Below are positions 20,461 through 33,000 of a stretch of DNA of 64,000 nt, piece after piece. The translations under genes and the position numbers were made by a program. Source of the stretch: Acanthochlamys bracteata (lineage: Eukaryota; Streptophyta; Magnoliopsida; Pandanales; Velloziaceae); the NCBI GenBank assembly GCA_019914995.1, contig CM034144.1, forward strand, positions 5,983,489-6,047,488, read 5' to 3'. Numbering within the stretch: position 1 is the stretch's first letter; each line of letters starts with the position of its first letter. The notes under the pieces are model-generated. The model made no database searches. It saw only the letters and a program-made list of their open reading frames with translations, and was not told the origin of the DNA.

Positions 20461-22850
20461 TGTTACGATTAACATTGAAATATAGCGTATTGAAATATTC
20501 AAAATTAGAGTTCTTCTAAAACCATCTGTGACAACTTTGGATTTTTCTTAAAATTAATTAGTGATAAAAAAATAAGCTCAAATTTTTATGAATATTATTT
20601 ATAAGCGATGTGAGATTAAATTTTTTTAACACTTGTCTTTCAGTAGAGCGTTTTTTTAATAAATTAAACTGATGCGGATTATGTGTCATGTAATGAATTA
20701 GATAAAGCAGATAATCTATTCTAAAATAAAATAAGCTATTTATCCTATAATATAGCGGACAACTGTTCTTTGAATAAAATAAGCTAATTTTGTCCTGAAA
20801 TAAAACGGACTATGAAAGCCCAAATAGATATAGATAATAAAGTTAAATTTAACCTATATTTTCGATCGATCCGGCCCAATTCACTCTGATATCATGTGCC
20901 AAATTATGATTTTTTTAAAAACTAGTTGGTAATGAGAAGAGTGAGCCCAAATCTTTATAAATATCATCTCAAAACCATTGATAAATAATATGGGACTAAA
21001 TATTTTTTTAACATCATTGATCTTTTGGTTGATTATAAAACCATGTCCTTAAAACCTATTTCAATATAGAGAGGCTAGTTTATTTGTGATAAAGTAATCT
21101 GAAGTGAGTTTATGAGAACTTAGTTTCTACAGAATAAATTACTAAAAATTGAGTTTGTCAAATAAATGTATAAAATTAAATACAAAAATTTAAAATGTAT
21201 ATTTAATGAAAAAATAACTAATTGAGTAAAATATATTTTTTATAAATATTTTAAAATTTTTATTTAAAATTTTAGAAAGTATAAACAAATAATAAAATTT
21301 TTTTATTACTTATTTTTATTTTTTAAAAATAAATAAATTTTTAAAAAAATAAGAATAGTTTTTTTAAAAAAACTGATTCAAAAATATTTTCTTTAAAAAA
21401 ATTGATTCAAAAATATTTTCAAACGTCTTCCTTAATTAATACTCCAAACTTTAAACTTTATTTCTATTTAAATTTTATTTTTGTGTAACTTATTTTTATA
21501 ATTTTATTTCTATAATTTTATTTTTATGCAATTAAAATAAGCCGTAATTGAAATTATAGTTGTAAAATTCAAACTGAAATTTCAACACAAAAAGCTATCC
21601 GACTGTTTCGATTTAACCCAGCGGGTGAACGGTTCAACCCGCCGAACAACAGTAATAGAAGAGGTGGTCGGAGCGTAGACACACTTAGGTGCAGCAGTGC
21701 TGGAAGTGGAGTTGGCGATCTAGCTACTGATTACCTGCATCGTTAAACGATGGATACAGCAATGACAAGACTCGGCATGAGATAAAAAAAATAAAATTTT
21801 ATTTAAAAAAAATAAAGAAATCATAAACAAATTTAAAAAGATTATTGATAGATATTCCGAGAATAATCTGAATGCGTGTACAGAAAGAAAGCGGGTGACT
21901 CGCCGGAGAGAAGTAAAACAGAGAATTACTGCTTTGCTTTGAGCAGTGAGAGCGGAAAATTGCGTTTTACGATGCCTTGCTCTCCTATCAGAATGAGAGA
22001 AAGAGAGGACTGCCCGTGCATGCAAAGCCGGACAAGGCAGCACCAAAATTTCTCCTTCCTAATGATCGTGGGACCCGCACTACTACCATCACCATTTACT
22101 TTGACTTCTATTACTCTGTCACCCGCCCACGTCTCATTCTTTCTTTTTTTTTTTTATTATTATTATTAACTTTGATTACTAATTTTTTCCACAACTGGAT
22201 GACTTCCACTGTTTATTAGATTTAGGATCTTGATAAATAGATGGACTGTATCACTATAAACATGAGTGTTTCAAAGTCTGCCATGGGTAGGTAGTGAGTT
22301 CACCACTTCAATCATTTCATCAAGGTGAGCGCTATGACGAAAGCTTCTAGCATGTCCGGGAAAAATAGTGTGCCGCTGCAAATTGCTTTCTGAATCCAAC
22401 CGAAGAAGAGGTCGATGAGCTTCGTCTTCCCTATTCCTGTTGCTTCCATGATAACAACCAGTCACTCCTTCGTCTCTTCTTCATCATCTCCTTTTTGTTG
22501 TTCTTCTTTGAGAATGCTTCTTCATATTCTTTTTTCTCTTGCTGTTTTCTCATCATGGCGATGACTGTAGCGTTACAGTAACTACAATTGAGTATTACGA
22601 GTTGTTTTTTTTTTCTTCAATTCCGGTTAACCCGAACGGACGGGTCATTCGGATTAATCCGAATTGAGACGAGTTGAAACGAGTCATTTACATGAGCGAT
22701 CTATTTATAGACTCTAATCGATTTTAGTTTCGAATCGACGATCCGAACGATCTAGTCCGGATCTCACAGCACTATTTGAAACAAACCCCTACCTTCCACA
22801 AATCATCTGTGTTATAGGCACCGTTTACTAGTAACCAATAAGCATACGTA
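20461..22850. other. Repeat-rich intergenic DNA, no gene
   Basis: Two related stretches, about 20530-20640 and 20890-21050, share a phrase like AGTGAGCCCAAATCTTTAT followed by ATGGGACTAAAT and look like copies of one decayed repeat; a third similar stretch lies in the XCP intron at about 28490-28560. 21190-21420 is AT-rich module sequence. 21600-21650 and 22615-22780 carry GGTTAACCCGAAC-type phrases like those at the ends of the family-2 MITE. The short ORFs on both strands at 21720-22465 have no recognised homologue. Confidence 0.4.
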
Positions 22851-23082
22851 ACGCGTCGCTGTTGCATATCTCGCCGCGTGGGTTATACTTATTAGTTTTA
22901 AGGTGGATCCCACGCTTGTCTCTCTTTCTTCTGTGATGAAACTCTTCACCGGCCTTCTCTTTCTTCTCTGATCTCTCTCATTCTAGAGAGAGAATCGTTC
23001 GATTCTAGAGAGAGAATAGTTCGATATTGAATTTTCTAGTCTTCTGGAGAGAGAATAGCTTGATTCTGTAGAGAGAGGGGGG
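22851..23082 (+). promoter_or_regulatory. Leader of the DUF89 gene with GA-rich tandem repeats
   Basis: The 100 bp before the start codon contains about four irregular copies of TCTAGAGAGAGAATMGTTCGAT spaced some 25-35 bp apart (22982-23075). Such GAGA/CT-rich leaders are common in plant housekeeping genes. I see no clear TATA box. Confidence 0.45.
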
Positions 23083-26000
23083 ATGGAGAGTTCGTCGACG
23101 TCGGTGGTGTTCCCGATGCTGCAAACACCGGTGGAGACGAACTACAGAGTGTGCACGATACCTTACCGGTTTCATTCGGACAACCCAAGAAGGCCCACAC
23201 CAACTGAGATCGAGTGGATCGATATCTTCCTCCGATCAGTCCCTTCTTTCAAGTAAACAATAATTTTCAACTAACAAAACCCTTCTTGATTTTCTCTTTC
23301 TCTTACGTTAAATTGCTGTTTTTCAAGCTGTTTTGTGTTTAAAGCTGGTATGTGAAAGTTTTTGGAATAAGGTTTGTGCCTTCTACTGGAATGCTTAGTC
23401 CTTTTGGGTTTCTCTAGTTTGTTGTTAATTTTATCTTCAACAGAACTCTTCCTTCAGCGTTAGAGCTTTGAAGGTTATGAAATAAAGTTTATGTCTTTTG
23501 CCTGAAATGCTGGAGTTTTCGGGGTGATCAGTTATATGTTCGTTTCGAAAGTCTTTCGGATTAATTGCTATAGTCATATTATTTTCCTTCAGTTTGATTT
23601 TGCTAGTGATTAGAACTCTTTTCTTAAACAAAACAGGTTTCTGTTTTCATTGCTTTAAATGTGTTAAAAGTTGAGAATATTGAAAGACAAGTTGTTACTA
23701 AAATATTGGGTTGGCTTTGATGCAGGCAGCGGGCAGAGAATGATCCAACAGTTCCTGATGCTGCCAGTAGAGCTGAGAAATTTGCAGAGAGGTGAGCTTT
23801 AGTAGCATATATTGCTTCTTCTAGAGCTTTCTTCTTTTGTGTTTCAGATGGTTAGAATGAATATTGCTTGTTGTTGTTGGAGCTTTTGTATCTTTGTTGT
23901 TAGGAATTCTCAAATCAAGAAGTGAAATCAAGTTTTCTATTCTTTATTTGGCAACAAAAAGTCTTTGTCCAGAAAAAGGAATTGGAAGCTCCAGACTGGC
24001 TTGGTCTCTGAACTTGTAGTGCAAAACTGGCCTAGGAGTTAAGGTTGAATCCTTGCAAGAGATTGTCTACATTGTCCAACAGATTTCTGAATAGTAGTCC
24101 TATAAAGTAGTGCTATAAAGCAGGAATAACACAACTAAACTAGTCCTATCCTATAAAGCAGGAATTAAGTTACCACAACTAAACTAGTCCTATGAAGCAG
24201 GAGTTAGAACACTTTCTCCATATATTCAGTTGTGCTAATCTCTGGAGTACTTGTCTTTGATTTTTCGAAAGGTATACTGCCATCCTCGAGGACTTGAAGA
24301 AAAATCCTGAGAGTCATGGTGGACCTCCTGATTGCATTGTAAGCCAGCTTTAGTGATGATTTATTTTTGGTGCTTGTTGTCATCCTAAAAGCCTAGAGAA
24401 TTAACTTTCTTGTATGTTTAGCTTCTTTGTAGGCTTCGTGAGCAAGTTCTCAGAGAGCTGGGATTCAGGGATATCTTCAAGAAGGTTAAGGTACTTTTCG
24501 ACCGCATAAGTATGTGGAATAAAGATTTTCCTTTTCAATATGTCTAACTTGTTTAACGACTCCCTATGCTATAAATTTTCAGAATGAGGAGAATGCTAAA
24601 GCTATCTCTCTCTTTGAAGGTGTTGTTCGGCTTAATGATTCTATTGAAGATGAAAGCCAGCGAGTAGAGAATTTGATTAGGGGAATACTTGCTGGGAATA
24701 TATTTGACTTGGGTTCAGCACAGGTATAATTCTTTTTCCTATAGGCATCCATCTCTATGACTAAGTATTAGTTTTTAATCAAGTGGGCATGAAATCTTAC
24801 ATGCTCTGCCCTTTTGGATACATTCATGCGAATCTCAAATAATGGACAGGATGCTTCATCAACAACATTTATGTATTGTCATTTGCCATTTCAATGCAAG
24901 TGCTTTAGACGGTGTCTTTTACTGGTTGCAGAGTAGCATTATTTTGTTACCAACTTTTACATCTTCAAACACAAAATAATTCCTGCTACGATATATATGG
25001 ATCCTACATTGATTGACATTAGCATGAGCATGAATACCAAACTTCATTTTTATGAATTGGTCCTGATAAAGCCATACTGTTTGATTTTTTCGAAGCTTGC
25101 AGAGGTCTTTGCAAAGGATGGGATGTCGTTCTTAGCAAGCTGTCAGAATCTTGTTCCTAGGCCTTGGGTTATCGATGACTTGGACAATTTTAAGGTGAAA
25201 TGGCCTAAAAAGTCTTGGAATAAGGTAATGTTCACTTTGTTAAGGCAATGCCAGATGAAATGACTTGCTGTAACCTTACTCAGGTTCTGATCTTTGAGTC
25301 AGGTGTTTTTACGGTGATTTATGTAGGATTTTTCACAGCGTGTACCTTGGATACGTTTTTCTAGTTTTATGATTCGTGATCTTAGTATAACGCTAGGATG
25401 GATGAAATGGCAAGGTGTTACCGGAGCCTTGTTTTATAAGAAAATTTCTTTAAAGCTAAAAGGTCAGTTTTATAGTACAGTTATTCGGCCTGCAGTGTTA
25501 TACGGTAGTGAGCGTCAAGATGTTCATAAAATAAATGTAGGAATAAATGAAAATGCTAAGATAGATGTGTGGATATTAGAATTGACAAAATATGAAATGA
25601 GAATGTACGCGAACGAGTAGTTGTCGTGCTGATCGAAGGCAAGTCAAGGAAAGGTCGGCGTAGGTGGTTCGGGCGCAAAGTTAAAGACTCTGCAGTGCAT
25701 AACAGTGATGCGATTCTACTTGAACACTTTAAAAAAAAAGGGTAGACGAAAATTAACTTGGCCTAGGATGGTGGGAAAGGATGTAGAGGAATTGGGTCTT
25801 TAGCTAGATCTGGTTTATAATTGAACGGAATGGAGAAAATGAATTCATGCAACCGACCCAACGCAAGTGGAATAAAGGCTTAGCTTGTAGTTGTTATTGA
25901 TCTTAAGTTTAAGGCTACCTCTTGATTTACTACTTTGGCACTGCTCTTTATGCAGGCTGTTAGAGAATGAGAACATACTATAATATAGACAAATTTACTC

Positions 26001-27106
26001 GTTTTTTATTCATAATCAAGTTGCTCTACTAGTTAAACTCATGTTTCCTCATCTTTCGCAGGCTGTTATCTTTGTGGATAATTCTGGTGCCGACGTCATA
26101 TTGGGTATACTGCCATTTGCAAGAGAACTGCTTCGGCATGGTACCAAGGTCCTAATAGCCTTAGCACTATAATACTATCACTTACATCATAGTTTTTAAA
26201 GCATTGTAGCATAGAGTTTAGTTTAGATGGTTCATTGTTATCTTTAACTAAGTTCTCGTACTCTTACCACTCATCAAATCTAGAATTTTGTAGTAACTTT
26301 TTCGTGTTATCTTTTACTTATTTTTGGTATTCTAATTAGTTATGTTATGTATTTGCTGTTACCTAAATGATGTAGGTGATTCTAGCAGCTAATGAGTTAC
26401 CTTCAATAAATGACGTAACCTATCCAGAATTGGTTGAAATTGTGTCAAAGGTGAGGGCAAGCTACAAATTAGATTCAGGAATAAATAATGTTTCTGATGG
26501 TTCATTTGTATTTTTAGCTGAAAGATGAAAACGGAAAGCTCATGGGTGTTGATGCATCTGGTCTTTTGATTGCGAATTCTGGAAATGATTTGCCAGTAAG
26601 AATATCTTTGAACCTTGAAAGATGTTATACGACATATGATCACAAAAACAAGCTTAAAATTTTGAGTTAATTTAACTGCAGGTAATTGATCTAGCCAGTG
26701 TGTCACCTGAGCTAGCATTTATGTCAAGTGATGCCGACTTAGTCATGTTGGAAGGAATGGTAGGTTATGCATTGTGTGCTTTGATTGATGGGACAGAAAA
26801 TAGCAGTATCTTATTGAAAATTTTCTTTCTCCTATAGGGCCGAGCCATAGAGACCAACCTTTATGCTCAGATGAAATGCGACTCCATCAAGATTGGAATG
26901 GTATGTATTTCTGAAACTTAATGTTAGATTACAGACTTGTGATAGCTTCGAGCTCTAATTGGTTACATTCATTTGCTATCTTCGAGCTCTAATTAGTTAC
27001 AATCATTTGCTATCTTCGGCAGGTAAAGCATCCAGAAGTTGCTCAATTCTTGGGAGGAAGGTTGTACGACTGTGTGTTCAAGTACAATGAGGTTTTGAAC
27101 TATTGA
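23083..27106 (+). CDS. DUF89 damage-control phosphatase (subfamily II, At2g17340/At4g35360-like)
   Basis: Twelve exons (23083-23252, 23726-23791, 24272-24338, 24422-24490, 24583-24723, 25096-25224, 26062-26148, 26376-26450, 26518-26595, 26682-26759, 26838-26900, 27023-27106) give 368 residues, the usual length for the plant stand-alone form. DUF89 enzymes are metal-dependent phosphatases that clear damaged phosphometabolites; the subfamily II members act on 4'-phosphopantetheine and its oxidised forms, limiting coenzyme A precursors, as in the C-terminal domain of plant PANK2. Seen here: the metal-site motif VDNSGAD (Asp220, Asn221, Asp225), ANSGNDLP, and the C-terminal signature EGMGRAIETN. 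No targeting peptide, so probably cytosolic. Intron 6 (25225-26061) contains a LINE fragment. It converges with the XCP gene, 370 bp between stop codons. Confidence 0.93.
25369..25890 (+). mobile_element. LINE (non-LTR retrotransposon) 3' fragment in intron 6 of the DUF89 gene
   Basis: The translation contains hallmarks of the end of the plant LINE ORF2 (downstream of the reverse transcriptase): GWMKWQGVTGALFYKKISLK, LKGQFYSTVIRPAVLYGSE, then in a shifted frame RRRWFGR-like residues and, near 25750-25880, a WPRMVGKDVEELGL block and the HATDPTQVE ending just before the usual ATAAAGGCTT. Stops and frameshifts break it, and the polymerase core is missing, so it is a dead 5'-truncated copy in the same orientation as the host gene. 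Confidence 0.82.
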
Positions 27107-27475
27107 AGCGTAGCACATTCAGTTGCAGTCTTTTGTGCAACTTAAGATATATCCATATTACACCTTTAGGAATTCTATGTAAAATGCCGTGAAAACAGAA
27201 GCCTATGCCTTTCCCAACTTGCAGGAGATTATTTATATTGCTCAGAAATGGGTGCGGCTGTATTTCTAATAATCAAAAGCCAAGACATGAAACTTGTGGA
27301 AATAGAATTCACAGAAGCATTTTATGTGTGAAGAGAACGCATCTCGTAATAGAAACAATAGTGTTTTCATTCATCATTGTAAGTAAATATATACATACCA
27401 TATTCATGTGATAAGTATCATACAATTCTTATTTGGCCACAAATTTTGGAAAAAAAAAAAAAAAGAAGGTAGAAA
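27107..27475. other. Convergent 3' ends of the DUF89 and XCP genes
   Basis: Holds both 3' untranslated regions back to back. An A15 run lies at about 27451-27464, just before the XCP stop codon on the minus strand. No gene. Confidence 0.5.
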
Positions 27476-29066
27476 TTACTTCTTCTTGATAGGGAAAGAA
27501 GCCATCTTGTAGATTCCGCAAAGACCTTCAGGTTTGCCAGTGTCCCTCTTCATCCTGATGTAACCTTTCTCTCCCCATTTGGCGCCCCATGAGTTCTTCA
27601 CAATGATGTAGTTGTGCCCTTTCATTGTTCCATACCCTACTGCTGCCACTCCATGATCAAGCTCTGTTCCGCATGGTCCATCAAACACACCCTAAAAGCC
27701 AAAAAGAAATTTCAAAATTTTAAAAATAAATTTTATTTTTTATCTAAATAAAATAATAATAAATTCTTACAGCGTCGAAATTTTCTGATTTTTTGTATTT
27801 AAAAAGATTTATAAAATTTTATAAAAAAATTTATTAAGAAATATGAAATAAAAAGTAATGCTAGAAGCTAGAACAGAAAGCAGCTTTTCACGAAGTTCTT
27901 ACCCCGCTGTAGAATTGGAAGTCTCTGCCAGAAGCGTCAATAGCAACACTGACAGGTTGGTGAGCTAATGCCTTCAACAGGCTTTCTTCATTGTTTTGTG
28001 GCACATCTTGGAATCCATCAATGGTCACAACATCTTGATCAGCCTGCAAAACCAAAATCAACCGTCCTCATCAGTGATATCACTGAAAATAATTGTTTTC
28101 AACTGGGTTTTCTGCAATCTGCATTACCCTCTTTTCATCGCAAGTGCCTTCTTCCATGATGTAAGGGTAGTCTTCTTCAGTATGAAGTCCACCGTGGGAG
28201 GATATGTAGCGGTAAGCATTATCCATCAAACCACCGTTGCATCCATTGTTGAATTCTGTATCGCAATCAACGAGCTCTTGCTCTGACAGTGACGTTAAGT
28301 TTCCGGTCACGATTTGGTTGATACCCTCAACTGCAGCAACCGTTGAAAATGCCCAACAGCTTCCTGCATTCATAGAGAGGATTCATCTATGATCAACTTA
28401 AAGCTTTTAAAAGTTAGAAACAGAAGTTGCTCCAAAAGAAGTTGTGATGAACTTATAATTCTTCTCAGAATCAATTGGCAATGAGAGAAACGAATCCAAA
28501 TTTTTATTGATATCATCTCAGAACTATTGATAAGAAATGTACGACTATAAACCTTTCTTAACAAAAGTTAACTCTCCTAGCTTACCGCATGGGCCTTGGT
28601 TCTTCACAGGAGTGACTGCACCTTTCTTCCTCCAATCAACTGATTTTGGTAAATTCCCAGTATCTGCATGCATGAATTCACCACCAGACATTTGTTTTAC
28701 TTCCATCAGTGCCCTTCGAGACTCCACTTCAAGTCCAAGAAACTGCTCCTTAAACTCTTCATGTGTAAGATCGGCGAACTCGTTCAGGCTAAGCCAGTAG
28801 TTGTCCCTCTTTTTGTTAGTCTCATCAACATGCTTGAGATTGTCTTTGAACACTTCAAATCTTCTTAGTTTTTCTTTGAAGCTTTCATAAGATTTTCCAT
28901 GCTTTTCGATCCACGATTCGAAGAGATCAATTAGTTTGTCTTCAGATTTAAGGCCCTCTACGTCGTAGCCAACAACAGATAGATCGCTTGGAAGGCTTGA
29001 GCATGAGATGAAGAACAAAGACAAGAACACAAAGGAGATCTGCTTCATGATCAAAGAAGAGTTCAT
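27476..29066 (-). CDS. XCP1: XCP-type papain-like cysteine protease
   Basis: Four exons (28586-29066, 28128-28363, 27903-28043, 27476-27691) give 357 residues. XCP1/XCP2 are vacuolar proteases of xylem tracheary elements that help clear cell contents as the cells die. Seen: signal peptide at about 8-24; an ERFNIN-type prodomain ([20 protein letters not shown]) and [12 protein letters not shown]; mature start at about [20 protein letters not shown]; catalytic Cys163 in CGSCWAFS with oxyanion Gln157, His299 in [11 protein letters not shown] and Asn319 in VKNSWG; the disulphide motif [10 protein letters not shown]. No granulin tail; it ends in KKK. The start is at residue 1 (MNSSLIMKQ); Met7 is an alternative. 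The symbol reflects family and conserved neighbours (XCP1 and the DUF89 gene are adjacent in Arabidopsis); XCP2 cannot be excluded. Confidence 0.92.
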
Positions 29067-30088
29067 GATTCTTTTTGCTTGTTGTGCTTGAAGGTTTGTT
29101 TTGTTTGAAGCAAATGTGTGGGAAATGGTGATTTATGTAGGTTCTTGTTTTGGAGAATGTATTGCTTTCAAGGAAAGTGAAGTGTTTTTCTCTTTTTTTA
29201 TTTTATTTTATTTTATTTTATTTGTGTGTTAGTGTAATGATGTACCAGGCTTAAAGTTTGGATGAATGAAACAAGACTTTATCTTCAAGCATGAGTCTAC
29301 AATGATAGTTTCATTGAGTTAGGTTTTTTTTTTGTTTTTGGTCTAAAAGTAGTTTATATTAATCATATCCAAATGCAAAGATAGTTCTACGACTATGAAT
29401 AATAAGTATGTGATGTGATATTATCTCCTTGTATGATTCTGACCACCATGCTATTTTAATTGCTGTGTTACTTCAAAATGGTGTACATGAGGCTGTTCTT
29501 ATTAGAGAACATGAAAATTTTCAGCATTCTCATTTAAACTTCAGTTGAGAAAAGTTCATGATGATACATTCAACAGATGAAAGCAGTTATCCAGATGATA
29601 CAAGCATAAGAGAAAAAGAATACTCAATGGAAGAAGCCCAACTAGCTTATACCAAAGAATACTTTGATTCAATGAAAACAATTACAGAAGAGAAAATATA
29701 GAAAACAATCGAAAGGCAGTCTCAAATACGCATGTACATTGAACAACATAAATCATTTCAGTAGCTAAAATAAATAGTTCAATGAGGGATTATACGCTTC
29801 ATAAAAGCGAAGAAGGTACAATGCCATATAAGAGGCCTATGAATCCTTCTTTCTGGATTGAATCCATCTACTTTGGGATGCCAAAATCTGCAGATATCCA
29901 GTGATTGCTAGCTCTAGTCAGGTCCTCCAATAGTAAAATATTGCAAGTTCACGACTAAGGTTGAGCTCTTCCTGGGCATTTTGCACCGCTGTACAAATTG
30001 TCTTCAATTCAGTCTTTGGAGGGCTTGAATCCATGAAATCCCTAATCACTATCATTTTTGTATGGATGAGCATCGCAACAGCAGATGG
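29067..30088. other. XCP promoter and 3' flank of the transporter gene
   Basis: The XCP promoter lies to the left on the minus strand; a TTTTA-type microsatellite sits at about 29193-29222. 29500-30088 is the probable 3' untranslated region of the transporter gene. No other gene found. Confidence 0.45.
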
Positions 30089-33000
30089 TCATCTTTGAGG
30101 CTTTCCAATAGAATGTAGATAAACAGAAACAGATACAACCCTGAAAAGCATCTTCAATTTAGCCCATGTAATTTTTCACATGATGTTTCACATAATTTAG
30201 TCATCCATCGTGTATATTCTACAAGAAACTTACGTTGCTCCAAGGAAGAATGCAAGGGAAAGGTGGAACCCGAACAGAAACACTGAGACAACTGCTGTTA
30301 ACAGCATTGCAACAGAAGTAGAGTAAACCTAGATATGATACACAGGGTTGTTACTTTACAAGATAAAAGAGAATATTTATTACACAGAAATACAAAAGCA
30401 GACAAAATGGGAATTTCTTAATTCTTTATTTGAGGTTGCTGCTCCTAACTCTAGAATAGTTAATGCTTAATATCAGTACTTTAACAATTATCAGAAAGAA
30501 CTTTCAGAAGTTTCACCAAGCAGGCATCATTGAAGGAGACATGAATATGCAACTTCACTTATATGATTCATCAGCAAACCCAAAGTTCCATTTAGGTATT
30601 ACATGATGTCAAGTGCTTCAGATTACATTCTAAACTGCTACTTTTGAAACGTGAAAGATTAGCAAGAAGAGCGCACAAGTTAGTTGCATTTTTAAATGGA
30701 AAACATGTATGACAATGCCCTTTCCTTAAGATCTGGCTATCGTGCGCCTCCCTCAGTTCATCTTTAGCGTGCAGGTTCAATTTTAGGATGTATATTCAAC
30801 TTTAGAGTACAGCTGATCTGTTCAACTTTTGGATGCAGCTATTTAACTTTGGTGCACCCTAAAGTTGAACAAGTGGGCTCACCATAGCCTTGCTTATTTC
30901 CTTATTAGCAAGGACCAATGCCCTTATTGTAGTTTAAGCTCCATATGTTTCATTGAAGAGTAAAAAAACAACATAGAACTATATATGATCAGAAAACTAA
31001 CTGGTTTTGGCTTCATATTATTTACTTAACTGCTGCAGAAACTCACCTTGACAATGTTATCAGCATATTTCATAACCATTGATACTGCAATACCACTGCA
31101 CAACCAATATTTTTCAAAACATCACAAAAAGTGAGAATAAAGCAAAGAAAAGAATTTGGAAGGTACCTTAGAGCATGATTGAGAATCATACAAAATGTGA
31201 TGAAAGAATAGCCATGAAAGAAACCTCTGAGCCAAAAATGTAAAATGTCAGGAGCTAAAACCAACTTCATTAATGAATATATAGTATGACAAAGAAGCAG
31301 AGATCTAGTAAAGCTCACTTGTTCATGACTGCATCAAAATCCTGAACGAAAATTGCAATTACATTAAACAGCATTCCAAAGACATACAGCCAGAAGTTCT
31401 GCACGTTGATGTTTCTTGAAGGACGTTTCTTGATAATGGCCTGCGGATTAGGTGTAAAGAAGGTTGTACTAGACTTACAATCTGGATACAGATGGTCAAA
31501 TTAGAAAGCTTATAAATGTTTCAGCATTACCTCTGTGTAAACCCCTGCAAAGCCACTTAGAAGTGCCATGACCTGGAAATGAAAGAAATTAAACATTCAT
31601 AGCAGTAAACGACATAAAGAAAAAGATCCAAAATTAGCACTCACAATTGCCATCACCCAACCTTGACTAGGAGTTTGAAGAACGCGATCAGAACTACATG
31701 GCAAAGAATCATACGAGATTATCAGTATTAGAAGCTATTCCATATAATTTTACTGATATCCACTGGCATAAAAGGTGAAAGAGAGCTATATGCAGAAGAC
31801 TGCATCTCAATCTAAGAGAGGGTGCAAGAGGGAGCTCACTTGGAGTTGAGCTGAGCTGTTGTGCATCCAGCACAAAGAAGGATGAATGCTGCCCACTGAA
31901 TCTCACTCAACCTGAAGCATATTTAAGAAAGCAGCCTCAGAAGATATGAAACTACATCACATTAGCATACGCAATTTCAATGGTTAAAAGAAGATGCTCA
32001 CAAGATAACACACAAGTTCCATGATTTCTGTTTTACTTTGCACGTTAGCTTTACTAATCGAAAATCTTGACGTACAATGGAAAAAAGCTCTGCTTCATGA
32101 TTACCTTGTGGAGTATCAGGAACTTTTATGTTTTAACCAAATGATTTGATAATCTTATAGTAAGGTTTATAGTACGTACAAAAGTTTTAAAGGTAAACTT
32201 TTAATGATACTTCTTGCATGTTAAATACTTTTGAATCCCCTAGTAACTAAGTTAAGCATTAATATGTGATGCTCTAATGTTGACACATGCATGAAAACAT
32301 CCGTTCATATAACACAGCGTCTAAGTCTTAGAAAAGTGGCACCTTCTTACTTCTTCTTTAGAATGATACGATATAGCACGCCAGTGCTAATGATGTTTAG
32401 GTTCTTGAGGATCTGGTACGAAGGTGCATCCACATAAGCAAAGATATAATACTGCAGGAGAAGAGACTCATTTGGTCATAAAGTCATTACTTCTGCAAGC
32501 TCAACAAAATGATTATCTAGAATATTACTACAAAAACATGCAGCAGAAGACCTACCTGCAACAAATTTTTTATTAGGTAAAGTGCTGCAGGGATAGGGTA
32601 TACACTGACTTCATCAAATGTTGTGCTTAATCTGAGATTCAGATGACAGAACAAGTAAGGAGTCACAATTAGCAGCACTATCTGAAGGTAGACAGGTAAA
32701 AGATATATATGGTCAAGAAGAAAAACTCATACCAGCAATAATAGCAAATACTTGTACAGCTCTTATTTGACAAGGAAAAAAAAGACTTAGTAAAGGAGCA
32801 ACTAAAGCAGAAGGCACACCTGTTATCTTCTGTGACACCTTGGCTTTTCCATATTCTACTAAGTGCAGCAAGTGACAATGCACATTTTAAACCTTCCACC
32901 TGATCATCAGTCAAAGTAATTGTTCTTAACAAATTTAGGCTGTTTGAGGGTACTACAAAATGGAAACTAGAAACAAATAAGTCCACCACACAAGATCTAA

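Noticed and set aside
21720-22219. Overlapping ORFs of 97-108 codons on both strands
   Set aside because: No family resemblance and ORFs on both strands in the same place; the minus-strand one is Phe/Ser-rich from a poly-T background.
22271-22465. 64-codon minus-strand ORF (NREDEAHRPLLRLDSESN)
   Set aside because: Composition is protein-like but there is no known homologue, no clear start context and no second exon found.
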